A stretch of 64,000 nt of DNA from Nonomuraea solani (GTDB taxonomy: Bacteria; Actinomycetota; Actinomycetes; Streptosporangiales; Streptosporangiaceae): assembly GCF_900108335.1 (NCBI RefSeq), contig NZ_FNVT01000024.1, positions 1-64,000 of the forward strand, written 5' to 3'. This document shows positions 32,610-41,077 of this stretch, in pieces. The first letter of the stretch is position 1. The number at the start of each line of letters is the position of its first letter. A model generated the notes under the pieces. It saw only the letters and a program-made list of their open reading frames with translations. It was not told where the DNA came from and did no database searches. A program made the translations under genes and the position numbers.

Positions 32610-33785
32610 GTGGGCGCCATCCACCAAGAGCCGATATGGGATGTCGTGGTCGTCGGCGCCGGCCCCGCGGGCGCCTCCGCGGCCCGGGTGGCGGCGGAGG
32701 CCGGGTGCCGGGTGCTGATTCTGGAACGTTCCATCATCCCGAGGTACAAGACCTGTGGAGGGGGCCTGATCGGCGGCGCCCAGGCGGCGCTGCCCGCCGG
32801 CCTGCCGGTACGCGTGCGCGACGTCGCCCACTCCTTCATCTTCAACTGGGAGGGCCGCAAAGAGCGCACCCTCACCTCGTCCGGCGAGCAGCCGATCCAG
32901 ATGGTGTTCCGCGACGAACTGGACGCCGCCCTGACGGACGTCGCGGCCGGGGCGGGCGCCGAGGTGCGCGACGGCACGGCGCTGGCCGGGGTGGACGACG
33001 ACGGGCCGGTCAGCGTACGGACCTCCGGCGGGGAGACGATCCGGGCCCGGGTCCTGGTCGGCGCGGACGGCAGCGCCAGCAGGGTCGCCCGGCACATCGG
33101 GGTGCGCTGCGTACAGACCGATCTGGCGCTGGAGGTGGAGGTGCCGGTCAGCGACCGCGCGGCGGCGCGGTGGCACGGGCGCATGCTGATCGAGTGGGGT
33201 CCGTTGCCGGGGTCGTTCGGCTGGGTGTTCCCGAAAGGGGACATCTGCACCGCCGGCGTGGTGGCCGCCCGGGGGCGGGGCGAGGCCACCAGGGCCTACA
33301 TGCGGGACTTCCTGGCCCGCTACGAGCTCGCCGACGCGGAGCCGCTGCACGACACCGGCCATCTGACGCGGTGCCGCCACCCGGGTTCGCCGCTCGCGCG
33401 CGGGCGCGTCGTCGTGGCCGGTGACGCGGCGGGGCTGTGCGATCCGTGGTCGCGCGAGGGCATCTCGTTCGCGCTGCGCTCCGGCGTCTGGGCCGGTGAG
33501 GCGGCCGTGCGGATCGCGGGTGCGGCCGGTGACGCGGCGGCCGGGCAGGCCGGGGCCGACTACGCCCGTACGGTGACCGCGACGCTCGGCGCCGAGATGC
33601 AGGCGTCCCGGCAGATCATGAACATCTTCGCCAGACGCCCCGGCCTCATCCACGGCAGCCTGACCCGGTTGCCGCCGGTATGGCGAATGTTCGACCAGTA
33701 CGTCAACGGCCACACCACCATCCCCGCACTCCTCTACCACCCCATGGCCCGGCTGGCCCTGCGGGCACTCGGCCGCCTGGTCTGA
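32610..33785 (+). CDS. Geranylgeranyl reductase-family FAD-dependent oxidoreductase
   Basis: 391 residues. The N-terminal FAD motif is DVVVVGAGPAGASAARVAAE, YKTCGGGL matches the (Y/F)KxCGG motif of geranylgeranyl reductases, LVGADGSASRVAR is the GD motif of the hydroxylase superfamily, and GRVVVAGDAAGLCDPWSREG binds the FAD phosphate. Likely role: reduction of isoprenoid double bonds (menaquinone side chains or lipids) or a related flavin oxidation. The start is uncertain: the GTG at 32610 overlaps its own GGAGGAG site, and the only earlier start is a TTG at 32550. Confidence 0.87.
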   Translation: MGAIHQEPIWDVVVVGAGPAGASAARVAAEAGCRVLILERSIIPRYKTCGGGLIGGAQAALPAGLPVRVRDVAHSFIFNWEGRKERTLTSSGEQPIQMVFRDELDAALTDVAAGAGAEVRDGTALAGVDDDGPVSVRTSGGETIRARVLVGADGSASRVARHIGVRCVQTDLALEVEVPVSDRAAARWHGRMLIEWGPLPGSFGWVFPKGDICTAGVVAARGRGEATRAYMRDFLARYELADAEPLHDTGHLTRCRHPGSPLARGRVVVAGDAAGLCDPWSREGISFALRSGVWAGEAAVRIAGAAGDAAAGQAGADYARTVTATLGAEMQASRQIMNIFARRPGLIHGSLTRLPPVWRMFDQYVNGHTTIPALLYHPMARLALRALGRLV

Positions 33786-33990
33786 GCGAAACCGGCCGGA
33801 GAGAGGTGACATGCATGGAGCGACCTCCGTCAACAGGTTCCGGTGGCCATCGTGGGACCGCGTGCCGCGCGCCGGGCGGTATGACCGACGCGGAGAGCGT
33901 GTGGCGGCCGCCGCTCGACAAACGCGACGCCGTGGCGGGGTCGGGACCGGGCCGGCGGTGGGAGGAGGACGAGCGGGGCCGACCCCGCAG
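33786..33990. other. Low-information region after the reductase gene
   Basis: No supported gene. A short frame from 33880 encodes a low-complexity Arg/Gly-rich peptide and has no family features. The stretch is part of a decayed interval extending to 34903. Confidence 0.35.
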
Positions 33991-34073
33991 ACCCCGCCGA
34001 CCTCGGGGATAAGGCTTTGGGCGTCACGCTGACGCCCGACACCAGTCACATCGACGCGGTGCTCACTCAGTGA
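33991..34073 (+). pseudogene. C-terminal remnant, unrecognised
   Basis: A plus-strand frame ends ADLGDKALGVTLTPDTSHID then AVLTQ at the TGA at 34071. It reads as an authentic protein C-terminus with no start nearby. The family is not identified. Confidence 0.3.
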
Positions 34074-34257
34074 ACCGGCGCACGTTGAACGGGGCCGGCA
34101 TGGGGTGCGCCCGGCCGGTGCCGATCTCGTACGCCAGCAGCTCCCCCGCGATCAGCGCGAGCGTGGCGCCGCTGTGGGTGAAGGCGGCCCAGAGCCCGCC
34201 GACCTCGTCGACCCGGCCGAGCACCGGATCGCCGTCGCCGGGGACCGGGGGTGCATT
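34063..34257 (-). pseudogene. DAO-family FAD oxidoreductase, 3' fragment
   Basis: The minus-strand frame reads PVPGDGDPVLGRVDEVGGLW then AAFTHSGATLALIAGELLAY and ends PAPFNVRRFTE. This is the characteristic C-terminal FAD contact (HSG..L) and terminus (pF...RF) of the glycine/D-amino-acid oxidase family. Just upstream the coding signal continues in another frame (HGYDSHLIDPDRVAE) across a frameshift near 34257. The N-terminal three quarters of the gene are gone, replaced by a LacI remnant on the other strand. Confidence 0.6.
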
Positions 34258-34315
34258 CGGCCACCCGGTCCGGGTCGATCAGGTGGCTGTCGTAGCCGTG
34301 CGCCACCTCGTACTC

Positions 34316-34903
34316 GTGGACGCGGCACGGGTCGAGATCGAGCCCGCGGCGCGCGAGGCCGCCGACCAGCTGCTGGCCCTGGGGCATCGCCGGATCGGCT
34401 ACATCACCACCGCCGAGGGCAGCGACGTGCGCACGGACGGGCCCCACCCGCTGCCGTCCCCCGTGGCGGCCCGTGTCGCCGGCCTGGTCGGCGGGTTCAC
34501 CGAGCGCGGCCTGACCTGGGACACCGACTTACTGCGGCCCTGCCGGCACGACGAGGCGGCGATCCGGCGGGCCGTGGTCGATCTCGTGCGCGGCGCGGAC
34601 CCGGCGACGGCCCTGATCGCGTCCGACAGCCTGATCGGCCAGGTCGTCGTGGGGGCATTGCAGGAGGAGGGCCTGCGGATACCGGATGAGGTGTCGGTCC
34701 TGATGTACGACGACCAGCCGTGGGCGCGGCTGGTCACGCCGGCGATCACCGTGGTGGCGCAGCCGACGTACGACATCGGGTACGCGGCCGGGGCCCGGCT
34801 CGCCGCGCTGATCGGCGGTGCCACGAACCCGCCACCCCTCGTGCCCCTTCCCGCGACCCTGATCCGGCGCGGCTCGATCGGCCCAGTGGGCAAAGCCACA
34901 TAA
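34316..34903 (+). pseudogene. LacI-family regulator, effector-domain fragment
   Basis: About 195 codons of a LacI sugar/ligand-binding domain: AADQLLALGHRRIGYIT, TALIASDSLIGQVVVGALQE, IPDEVSVLMYDDQPWARLVT and a normal C-terminus. The HTH, hinge and first lobe are missing, and upstream the plus strand runs antisense into a DAO-family remnant. It cannot bind DNA. The fragment ends 64 bp before the riboswitch operon and may once have regulated it. Confidence 0.65.
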
Positions 34904-34955
34904 ATCGGACTATCGTGATGAAGCACCCCAAGTAAATACCGATAAGTCCTACTGT

Positions 34956-34961
34956 TATAGT
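34956..34961 (+). promoter_or_regulatory. Probable -10 element for the riboswitch operon
   Basis: TATAGT lies just ahead of the first stem of the riboswitch, which would place the transcript start at about 34967, the first base of the aptamer. No good -35 is visible 17 bp upstream. Confidence 0.45.
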
Positions 34962-34966
34962 TGGTT

Positions 34967-35100
34967 ATGTCACGAGTCCAGTGCTAAGCCCCGGCTTGCT
35001 GGACGGCAACCCTCCCTACCGCGGCGGGGTGCCCCGGGTGATGACATGGTCGTCGAGCTGAGCTTCCGGCGGCAAGCGCGGTCCCATCAGCCGTGCCCTG
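34967..35100 (+). ncRNA. SAM-IV-type S-adenosylmethionine riboswitch
   Basis: The leader matches the SAM-I/SAM-IV clan aptamer of actinomycetes. The closing stem P1 is ATGTCA (34967-34972) with TGACAT (35042-35047). P2 is GTCCAG (34976-34981) with CTGGAC (34999-35004), around the conserved AAGCCCCGGCTTG. The core GGCAACCCTCC is followed by CGCGGCGGGGTGCC and CCGGGTGATGAC. The conserved segments occur in order and spacing as in SAM-IV leaders of sulfur-metabolism genes. Downstream sequence to about 35100 can form the extra pseudoknot arm. It should switch off the ABC transporter operon when SAM is abundant. Confidence 0.88.
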
Positions 35101-35140
35101 CCTCCGTTCCCTTGGCCGGCCGTTCCGATGGGAAGGAAAT

Positions 35141-36241
35141 ATGAAGCGCGGACTCACGGTCCTGGCGGGAGCGGGCACGGTGCTGACGCTGGCGCTCTCG
35201 GCGTGCGGCGGCGTGGACACGGGCGGCTCGTCCACCGCCGGCACGGACTCCGGCGGGCAGCGGCAGATCACGGTGACCGCCTTCGCGGGCGCCTGGGGCG
35301 AGCTGTTCAAGAAGTCGTTCGTGGAGCCGTTCGAGCGCGAGACCGGCGCCAAGGTCAACCTCGTGTACGGCGCCAACGCCGAATGGCTGACCAAGCTGCG
35401 CGCGGCCGGCGGCCAGAACCCGCCGTTCGACGTCATCGCCTTCACCCCCGACGCCTCGCTGCCCGCGGCGTCGGCGGGCCTGCTCCAGCCCCTCGACACG
35501 GCCAAGCTGACCAACTGGAAGCAGCTCGACCCCGTGCTCAGCGGGAAGTCGGCCTACCAGGGCAAGCAGTACGGCGTGCCGCTGACCACCGGCTCCACCG
35601 GCCTCCTCTACCGCACCGACAAGATCAAGACCGCTCCCCAGGACTGGTCGGACATCTTCGACAAGCGCTACTGCGGGCACGTCGCCCTGCCCCCGCTGAC
35701 CTACAACCCCGGGCTGGAGTTCTTCTCCGCCCTGGTCACCAGCGAGGGCGGCAAGCTGTCGGACCCGGCCGCCGTGGACAAGGCGTTCGCCAAGCTGGAG
35801 ACGCTCAAGGACTGCGTGTCGTCCTTCCCGGCCAACGCGGGCAACGCCGCCACCGTCATGGAGAACGGCGACGCCTGGATCATGCCCTTCTGGGACGGCC
35901 GCGCCTTCGCCATGGCCCAGGCGGGCTCCCCCATCGGGTTCACGTACCCGAAGTCGGGGCCGGTGGGCGCGCTGACCTCGTACTTCGTCGCCGCCGGCAG
36001 CAAGAACGGCGACCTGGCCACCAAGTTCCTCGACCAGCTCACGGCGGCGCGGAACCAGAAGCCGTTCGCCGAAGGCACCTGGTACGCCGCCGGCAACGAC
36101 TCGATCGACTACAGCGAGCCCTTCGAGCAGCGCGTACAGCACGGGCCCGAGGTCTTCGAGAAGTTCATCTGGGTCGACTACACGGTCGCCACCCCCAAGC
36201 TCAACGAATGGCAGCAGCGGTGGAACCAGATCTTCGGCTGA
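35141..36241 (+). CDS. ABC transporter substrate-binding lipoprotein, PotD/spermidine-putrescine type
   Basis: 366 residues. The signal peptide ends in lipobox LALSAC, then an extracellular solute-binding family-1/13 domain (ITVTAFAGAWGELF, VNLVYGANAEWLTKL, PFDVIAFTPDASLPA). It resembles the binding proteins of the polyamine/opine/amino-acid-derivative (PAAT-Pot) importers. The ATG at 35141 has GGAAGGA upstream. It is the first gene after the SAM riboswitch. The ligand is unknown; riboswitch control points to a sulfur compound. Confidence 0.92.
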   Translation: MKRGLTVLAGAGTVLTLALSACGGVDTGGSSTAGTDSGGQRQITVTAFAGAWGELFKKSFVEPFERETGAKVNLVYGANAEWLTKLRAAGGQNPPFDVIAFTPDASLPAASAGLLQPLDTAKLTNWKQLDPVLSGKSAYQGKQYGVPLTTGSTGLLYRTDKIKTAPQDWSDIFDKRYCGHVALPPLTYNPGLEFFSALVTSEGGKLSDPAAVDKAFAKLETLKDCVSSFPANAGNAATVMENGDAWIMPFWDGRAFAMAQAGSPIGFTYPKSGPVGALTSYFVAAGSKNGDLATKFLDQLTAARNQKPFAEGTWYAAGNDSIDYSEPFEQRVQHGPEVFEKFIWVDYTVATPKLNEWQQRWNQIFG

Positions 36242-37335
36242 TCCAGACGACCGCCGGGCACGTCGAGATCGAGGACCTGACCGCCGGGTACGAGGGCGCG
36301 CGGGTGCTCGACCTCGACCGGCTGTCGATCCGCAAGGGCGAGTTCCTGTCCATCCTCGGGCCCAGCGGCTGCGGCAAGACCACGCTGCTCAACTCGATCG
36401 CGGGCTTCGTCCGGCCGACGGCGGGACGCATCGTGATCGACGGGGCCGACGTCACCGGCCGGCCGCCGTACCGGCGGGGGCTGGGGATGGTGTTCCAGAG
36501 CTACGCGCTCTTCCCGCACATGACGGTGGCCGCCAACGTGGCGTACGGGCTGCGCGTGCGGCGGCTCGGCAAGGCCGAGCGGGAGGAGCGGGTACGCGAG
36601 GCGCTGCGCCTGGTCGGGCTGGAGGGGTACGCCGACCGGCGGCCCAAGCAGTTGTCCGGCGGGCAGCAGCAGCGGGTGGCGCTGGCCCGCGCCCTGGCCA
36701 TCCGGCCCGCCGTGCTGCTCCTCGACGAACCGCTGTCGAACCTGGACGCCAAGTTGCGGAGGGAGATGCGGGTCGAGCTGCGGGCCATCCAGGCGCGGAT
36801 CGGGACCACGATGGTGTTCGTCACCCACGACCAGGAGGAGGCGCTGGCGCTGTCCGATCGGGTGGCGGTGATGAACGGCGGGCGGATCGAGCAGATCGGG
36901 ACGCCGGACGAGGTGTACCGGCGGCCGGCGACCCGGTTCGTGGCCCAGTTCATCGGCGCGGCCAACGTCCTGGAGGGGACGGTGACGGAGTCCGGCGGCC
37001 TCGACCTCGGCGGCCTGACCGTCGACGGCGCGCTTGACTTTGGTGAGGGTGAGCGGGCGGTGGTCGCGATCCGGCCTGAGCGGATCCGCCTGGCCGAGCC
37101 CGGCACGACCGTGTCCGAGGCCGCCGCGAGTGTGCCGGGGACCGTCGGCTACCGGGCCTTCGCCGGTGACGCCTGGCACGTGGAGGTGCGCCTGGCCGAC
37201 GGGCGCACGCTCAGCGCGCAGATCGCCGACACCGGCGCCGGAGCGGCGGACCCGCCCGGCGCGGGCACGCCGGTCGTGGCGAACTGGGACCGCGCCGACA
37301 TGATCGTCCTGGAACGGCCGGCGGAGACCCCATGA
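36208..37335 (+). CDS. ABC transporter ATPase, PotA type
   Basis: About 375 residues. Walker A is GPSGCGKTT, Q-loop VFQSYALFPHM, signature LSGGQQQRVALARAL, Walker B VLLLDEPLSNLDAK, and the switch histidine is in FVTHDQEEA; a C-terminal TOBE domain follows (about 260-375). The start is unclear: the ATG at 36208 or the GTG at 36220 would overlap the binding-protein gene by 34 or 22 bp, and a CTG at 36238 would give a CTGA overlap. The ATG is given here. Its stop overlaps the next permease start. Confidence 0.93.
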   Translation: MAAAVEPDLRLIQTTAGHVEIEDLTAGYEGARVLDLDRLSIRKGEFLSILGPSGCGKTTLLNSIAGFVRPTAGRIVIDGADVTGRPPYRRGLGMVFQSYALFPHMTVAANVAYGLRVRRLGKAEREERVREALRLVGLEGYADRRPKQLSGGQQQRVALARALAIRPAVLLLDEPLSNLDAKLRREMRVELRAIQARIGTTMVFVTHDQEEALALSDRVAVMNGGRIEQIGTPDEVYRRPATRFVAQFIGAANVLEGTVTESGGLDLGGLTVDGALDFGEGERAVVAIRPERIRLAEPGTTVSEAAASVPGTVGYRAFAGDAWHVEVRLADGRTLSAQIADTGAGAADPPGAGTPVVANWDRADMIVLERPAETP

Positions 37336-38216
37336 CGTCCGCATCCCAAGAAGCCGGGTCCCGGGCGCGGCGGCGGGGCTGGGTCTATGTGCTGCCGCTG
37401 GTCGTCTTCCTGGCGGCCCTGTTCCTGGTCCCCCTCGCCCGCCTGCTCCGCCTGAGCTTCAGTCCCGCCGACTCCTTCAACGCCGCCGTGTCCGGCTGGA
37501 CCCTGTCCCAGTACGGACGGGTCTTCACCGATCCGTACTTCTACGGCTCCCTCATCCAGACAGGAGCCACCGCGCTCCTGGTGGCCGTGCTGTGCGTGCT
37601 GCTGGCGTACCCGGCCGCCTACGCGCTGGCCCGGCGGCGGCCCGGGGTGGCGCGGACCCTGCTGTTCGTCATCGTGATCTCACCCCTGCTGACCAGCGTG
37701 GTCGTCCGCACCTACGGCTGGGTGGTGCTGCTGTCGGGCAACGGCGTGGTCAACAAGGCGCTCGTCGCGACGGGCCTGCGCGACCAGCCGGCCCAGTTGC
37801 TCACCAGCTACCCGGCGGTCGTGGTCGCCGTCACGCACGTGCTGCTGCCGTTCGCGATCATCCCGCTGACCACGGCGCTCGGCGGCATGGACCGCAACCT
37901 GCACCGCGCGTCGCAGACGCTCGGCGCGGGCCCGGTCAGGACGTTCCTGCGGGTCACGGTCCCGCTGAGCCTGCCCGGCGTGGTCACCGGCGCGCTGATC
38001 GTGTTCGCGCTGGCCATGGGCATCTACATCACGCCGCTGCTGGTCGGCGGGGTGACCCAGCCGCTCACCGGCATCCGCGTCTACGAGCAGGTGTCGACGG
38101 TGTTCGACTACCCGGTGGCGGCGGCGCTGAGCTTCGCGCTGCTGGCCCTGACCGTCGTGTCCACGACGCTGCTGGCGGGCGTGTTCCGGATCTGGGAGAG
38201 GCGGCTGCATGGCTGA
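37332..38216 (+). CDS. ABC transporter permease, PotB type
   Basis: 294 residues with six membrane helices and the coupling loop NLHRASQTLGAGPVRTFLRV of spermidine/putrescine-type permeases. The first helix is VYVLPLVVFLAALFLVPLA. The ATG at 37332 overlaps the ATPase stop (ATGA), and the 3' end overlaps the second permease by eight bases. Confidence 0.93.
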   Translation: MTSASQEAGSRARRRGWVYVLPLVVFLAALFLVPLARLLRLSFSPADSFNAAVSGWTLSQYGRVFTDPYFYGSLIQTGATALLVAVLCVLLAYPAAYALARRRPGVARTLLFVIVISPLLTSVVVRTYGWVVLLSGNGVVNKALVATGLRDQPAQLLTSYPAVVVAVTHVLLPFAIIPLTTALGGMDRNLHRASQTLGAGPVRTFLRVTVPLSLPGVVTGALIVFALAMGIYITPLLVGGVTQPLTGIRVYEQVSTVFDYPVAAALSFALLALTVVSTTLLAGVFRIWERRLHG

Positions 38217-39009
38217 GCGGGGTTACGACAGAGCCGTGCGCCTGACCGGCGTGGTCCTGGCGACGATCGTGTTCCTGTTCCTGATCGCGCCGCTCGTGGT
38301 GCTGGTCGTCAGCTCGTTCAACCCGTCGGGGTCGATGGCGTTCCCGCCGTCGGGGGTGTCGTCGCGCTGGTACGCCGAGGTGCTCGGCTCGCCCGACTGG
38401 CAGGTCTCGTTCCGGCTGAGCGGGCTGCTGGTGCTGCTGGTCGTGCCGACGACCGTGGTGATCGGGACGCTGGCCGCGTACGGGCTGACCCAGGGCTCCT
38501 TTCCCGGCCGCAGGCTGCTGACGGGGCTGGCGCTGTCGCCGCTGATGGTGCCGGAGATCATCGTCGCGCTCGGGCTGCTGTACTACTTCCACGGCATCGG
38601 CCTGATCAACTCGCTGCCGGGCCTGTGGCTGGCGCATTCGCTGGTGGCGCTGCCCTTCGTGGTACGCGCCGTCATGGTGAGCGCCGCCCAGCTCGACCCG
38701 GTGCTCGAACGGGCCGCCACGAGCCTGGGCGCGAGCTCGGCCCGGGTGTTCTTCACCGTCACGCTGCCGCTGCTGCGGCCCGGCATCCTCGCGGGCGCGA
38801 TCCTGGCCGGGGTCACGTCTCTGGGCGAGGTGGCCGTGACGGCGCTGGTCGCGGGCGCCAACACGACGACGGTGCCGCTGCGCATCTTCTCGGCCGTGCA
38901 GTACCAGCTCGACCCGTCCATGGCCGCGGTGTCCACCCTGCTCATGGCCGCGAGCGTGGTCGTGATGGTGGTGGCCGACCGTTTCGCCCGAATCTCGGAG
39001 GCATTGTGA
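38209..39009 (+). CDS. ABC transporter permease, PotC type
   Basis: 266 residues, six helices, with the coupling loop LERAATSLGASSARVFFTV and the usual periplasmic SSFNPSGSMAFPP after helix 1. It forms the membrane channel with the 37332 product. The stop overlaps the hydantoinase A start (GTGA at 39006), tying transport directly to catabolism. Confidence 0.93.
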   Translation: MAERGYDRAVRLTGVVLATIVFLFLIAPLVVLVVSSFNPSGSMAFPPSGVSSRWYAEVLGSPDWQVSFRLSGLLVLLVVPTTVVIGTLAAYGLTQGSFPGRRLLTGLALSPLMVPEIIVALGLLYYFHGIGLINSLPGLWLAHSLVALPFVVRAVMVSAAQLDPVLERAATSLGASSARVFFTVTLPLLRPGILAGAILAGVTSLGEVAVTALVAGANTTTVPLRIFSAVQYQLDPSMAAVSTLLMAASVVVMVVADRFARISEAL

Positions 39010-41075
39010 ATTCGTCGACCGCCAGGATCGGCATCGACGTCGGCGGTACGTTCACCGACCTCGTCGCCGTCGTGCCCGAGCGCGGTCTGGTCGTCCACCA
39101 CAAGGAGCCGAGCACGCCCGCCGACCCCTCCCTGGCGGTCGCCGACGGGCTGGCGGCCATCCTCGGACAGGCCCGGCTGCGGCCTGAGGAGGTCGCGGGC
39201 GTCACCCACGGCACCACGATCGGGCTGAACGCCATCATCCAGCGGCGCGGCGCGCGCATCGCGCTGGTCGTGACCGAGGGCTACCGCGACCTGCTGGAGA
39301 TCGGCCGCAGCCGCATGCCGTCCTCGTTCGACCTGTACGCGGGCAAGGAGGAGCCCCTCGTCCCCCGCAACCGCATCGTCGAGATCCCGGCCCGCCTCGG
39401 CCCCGGCGGCGACCCCGTCACCGAGCCGGACGCCGACGCCCTCGACCGGGTGGCGGCACGGCTGGCGGCGATCGGCGCGGACGCGGCGGCCGTCGTGGTC
39501 CTGCACGGCTACACCCGCCCGGCCTTCGAGGAGGGCATCGCGGCGAGCCTGCGGGAGCGGCTGCCGGGCCTGCCGGTGACGGCCTCGGCGACCGTCTGGC
39601 CGGAGGTCCGCGAGTACGAGCGGGCGCTCGTGGCCTGCCTGAACGCCTACATCCAGCCCCTCATGGACGACTACTTCAGGCGGCTGGAGCAGCGCGTACG
39701 GGCGCTGGGCGTGTCGGCGCCGATCTTCATCAGCGCGTCCAACGGCGGCTCGATGAGCCTGCGCTCGGCGGCGGAACGGCCGATCGAAACGGTCCTGTCG
39801 GGCCCCGCGGCCGGTGTGGCGGCGGCCTCGCGGCTGGCCCGCGAGGCGGACCTCACCGGCATCGTCACCTTCGACATGGGCGGGACCAGCAGCGACATCG
39901 CCGTGACGGTCGGCGGCACGCCCGAGCTGGCCACCCACACGACGGTGGGCGGACTGCCCCTGATCCTGCCCGTCGTCGCCGTGAACGCGATCGGCGCGGG
40001 CGGCGGCTCCGTCGTCTGGGCGGACGGACACGGCGTGCTCAAGGTCGGCCCCGCCAGCGCGGGCGCGGATCCGGGGCCCGTGGCGTACGGACGGGGCGGC
40101 GACCGGCCGACCATCACCGACTGTTACCTGGTGACGGGGCTGATCGACCCGGCGACGTTCCTGGGCGGCCGCATGCGCCTGGACCCCGGCGCCTCCGGCA
40201 AGGCCCTGTCCGAGATCACCCTCAGCAACGGGCCGGGCGGGGGTGCCGAGGAGGTCGCGGCGGGGGCGTTGCGGGTGGCGACCGCCGGTATGGCGACCGA
40301 GCTGCAGAAGATCATGGCGCAGCGCGGCCTCGACCCCAGGCGGTTCACGCTCGTCCCGTTCGGCGGCGCGGGCCCGACCCACGCCGCCATACTGGCCGAG
40401 GAGGTCGGAGTGGCGCACATCGTGGTGCCGCCGACGGCGGCGACGTTCTGCGCGCTGGGCGCGGCGGGCGCCGACCTGCGCCGCGACTTCGCCCGCAGCC
40501 TGCGCCGCACCCTCGACGCGGCCGGGGCCGCGCGCCTGGCCGACGTGCTCGCCGAGCTGTCGGACCAGGCCCGCGAGTGGCTCGCCGACCAGCACGCCAC
40601 CGGCCCGCAGACACGGCTGCGGCTCTCGGCGGCGGCCGACATGCGCTACGCCGGCCAGGCCTACGAACTCCGCGTGCCCCTTCCCGGCGGTGGTGAGAAC
40701 CCGTTCGGTGACCGGGCGGCCGTGGCGGAGGCGTTTCACGCCGAGCACGAGCGGCTCTACGGTTTCCGCGACCAGCACGCCCCCATCGAACTGGGCACCG
40801 CCCGCCTCGACGTCGTCAGCCCGGTCGCCGACCTGCCGTCCGCCACCGTGCCCCCGGGCACCGGCGAGCCCCGCCCCGCCGGGCGCCGCCGCGTCCTGCT
40901 GGCCGGCGCCTGGCACGACGCCGCCGTGCACCACCGCGCTGAGCTGGGCGTCGGCGACGCTTTCGCCGGCCCGGCGATCGTCGAGCAGGACGACACCACC
41001 GTGGTCGTGCCGCCCGGCTGGTCCGGCGACGTCGATCGCGCGGGCAACCTCCACCTCCGTCGCAGAAAGGCCTGA
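39006..41075 (+). CDS. Hydantoinase A / 5-oxoprolinase A-type subunit
   Basis: 689 residues with an actin/hexokinase-like ATPase fold. The N-terminal phosphate loop is GIDVGGTFTDLV (about 9-20), VTHGTTIGLNAI and TFDMGGTSSDIAV are the second and third nucleotide motifs, and VPFGGAGPTHAA is the C-terminal signature of HyuA/oxoprolinase-alpha proteins. These act with the B subunit in ATP-dependent opening of cyclic amides (5-oxoproline, hydantoins) or acetone/acetophenone carboxylation. Overlap with the permease and riboswitch control suggest a cyclic amide related to sulfur amino acids. Confidence 0.94.
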   Translation: MNSSTARIGIDVGGTFTDLVAVVPERGLVVHHKEPSTPADPSLAVADGLAAILGQARLRPEEVAGVTHGTTIGLNAIIQRRGARIALVVTEGYRDLLEIGRSRMPSSFDLYAGKEEPLVPRNRIVEIPARLGPGGDPVTEPDADALDRVAARLAAIGADAAAVVVLHGYTRPAFEEGIAASLRERLPGLPVTASATVWPEVREYERALVACLNAYIQPLMDDYFRRLEQRVRALGVSAPIFISASNGGSMSLRSAAERPIETVLSGPAAGVAAASRLAREADLTGIVTFDMGGTSSDIAVTVGGTPELATHTTVGGLPLILPVVAVNAIGAGGGSVVWADGHGVLKVGPASAGADPGPVAYGRGGDRPTITDCYLVTGLIDPATFLGGRMRLDPGASGKALSEITLSNGPGGGAEEVAAGALRVATAGMATELQKIMAQRGLDPRRFTLVPFGGAGPTHAAILAEEVGVAHIVVPPTAATFCALGAAGADLRRDFARSLRRTLDAAGAARLADVLAELSDQAREWLADQHATGPQTRLRLSAAADMRYAGQAYELRVPLPGGGENPFGDRAAVAEAFHAEHERLYGFRDQHAPIELGTARLDVVSPVADLPSATVPPGTGEPRPAGRRRVLLAGAWHDAAVHHRAELGVGDAFAGPAIVEQDDTTVVVPPGWSGDVDRAGNLHLRRRKA

Positions 41076-41077
41076 AC

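Noticed and set aside
35141..39009. Straight spermidine/putrescine importer
   Set aside because: The family match is to Pot-type transporters in general; the SAM riboswitch and the linked hydantoinase and M20 genes point to another ligand.
38583..41054. 823-codon minus-strand frame opposite the permease and hydantoinase A genes
   Set aside because: Antisense artefact of high third-position GC in strongly supported genes; no recognisable domain or start signal.
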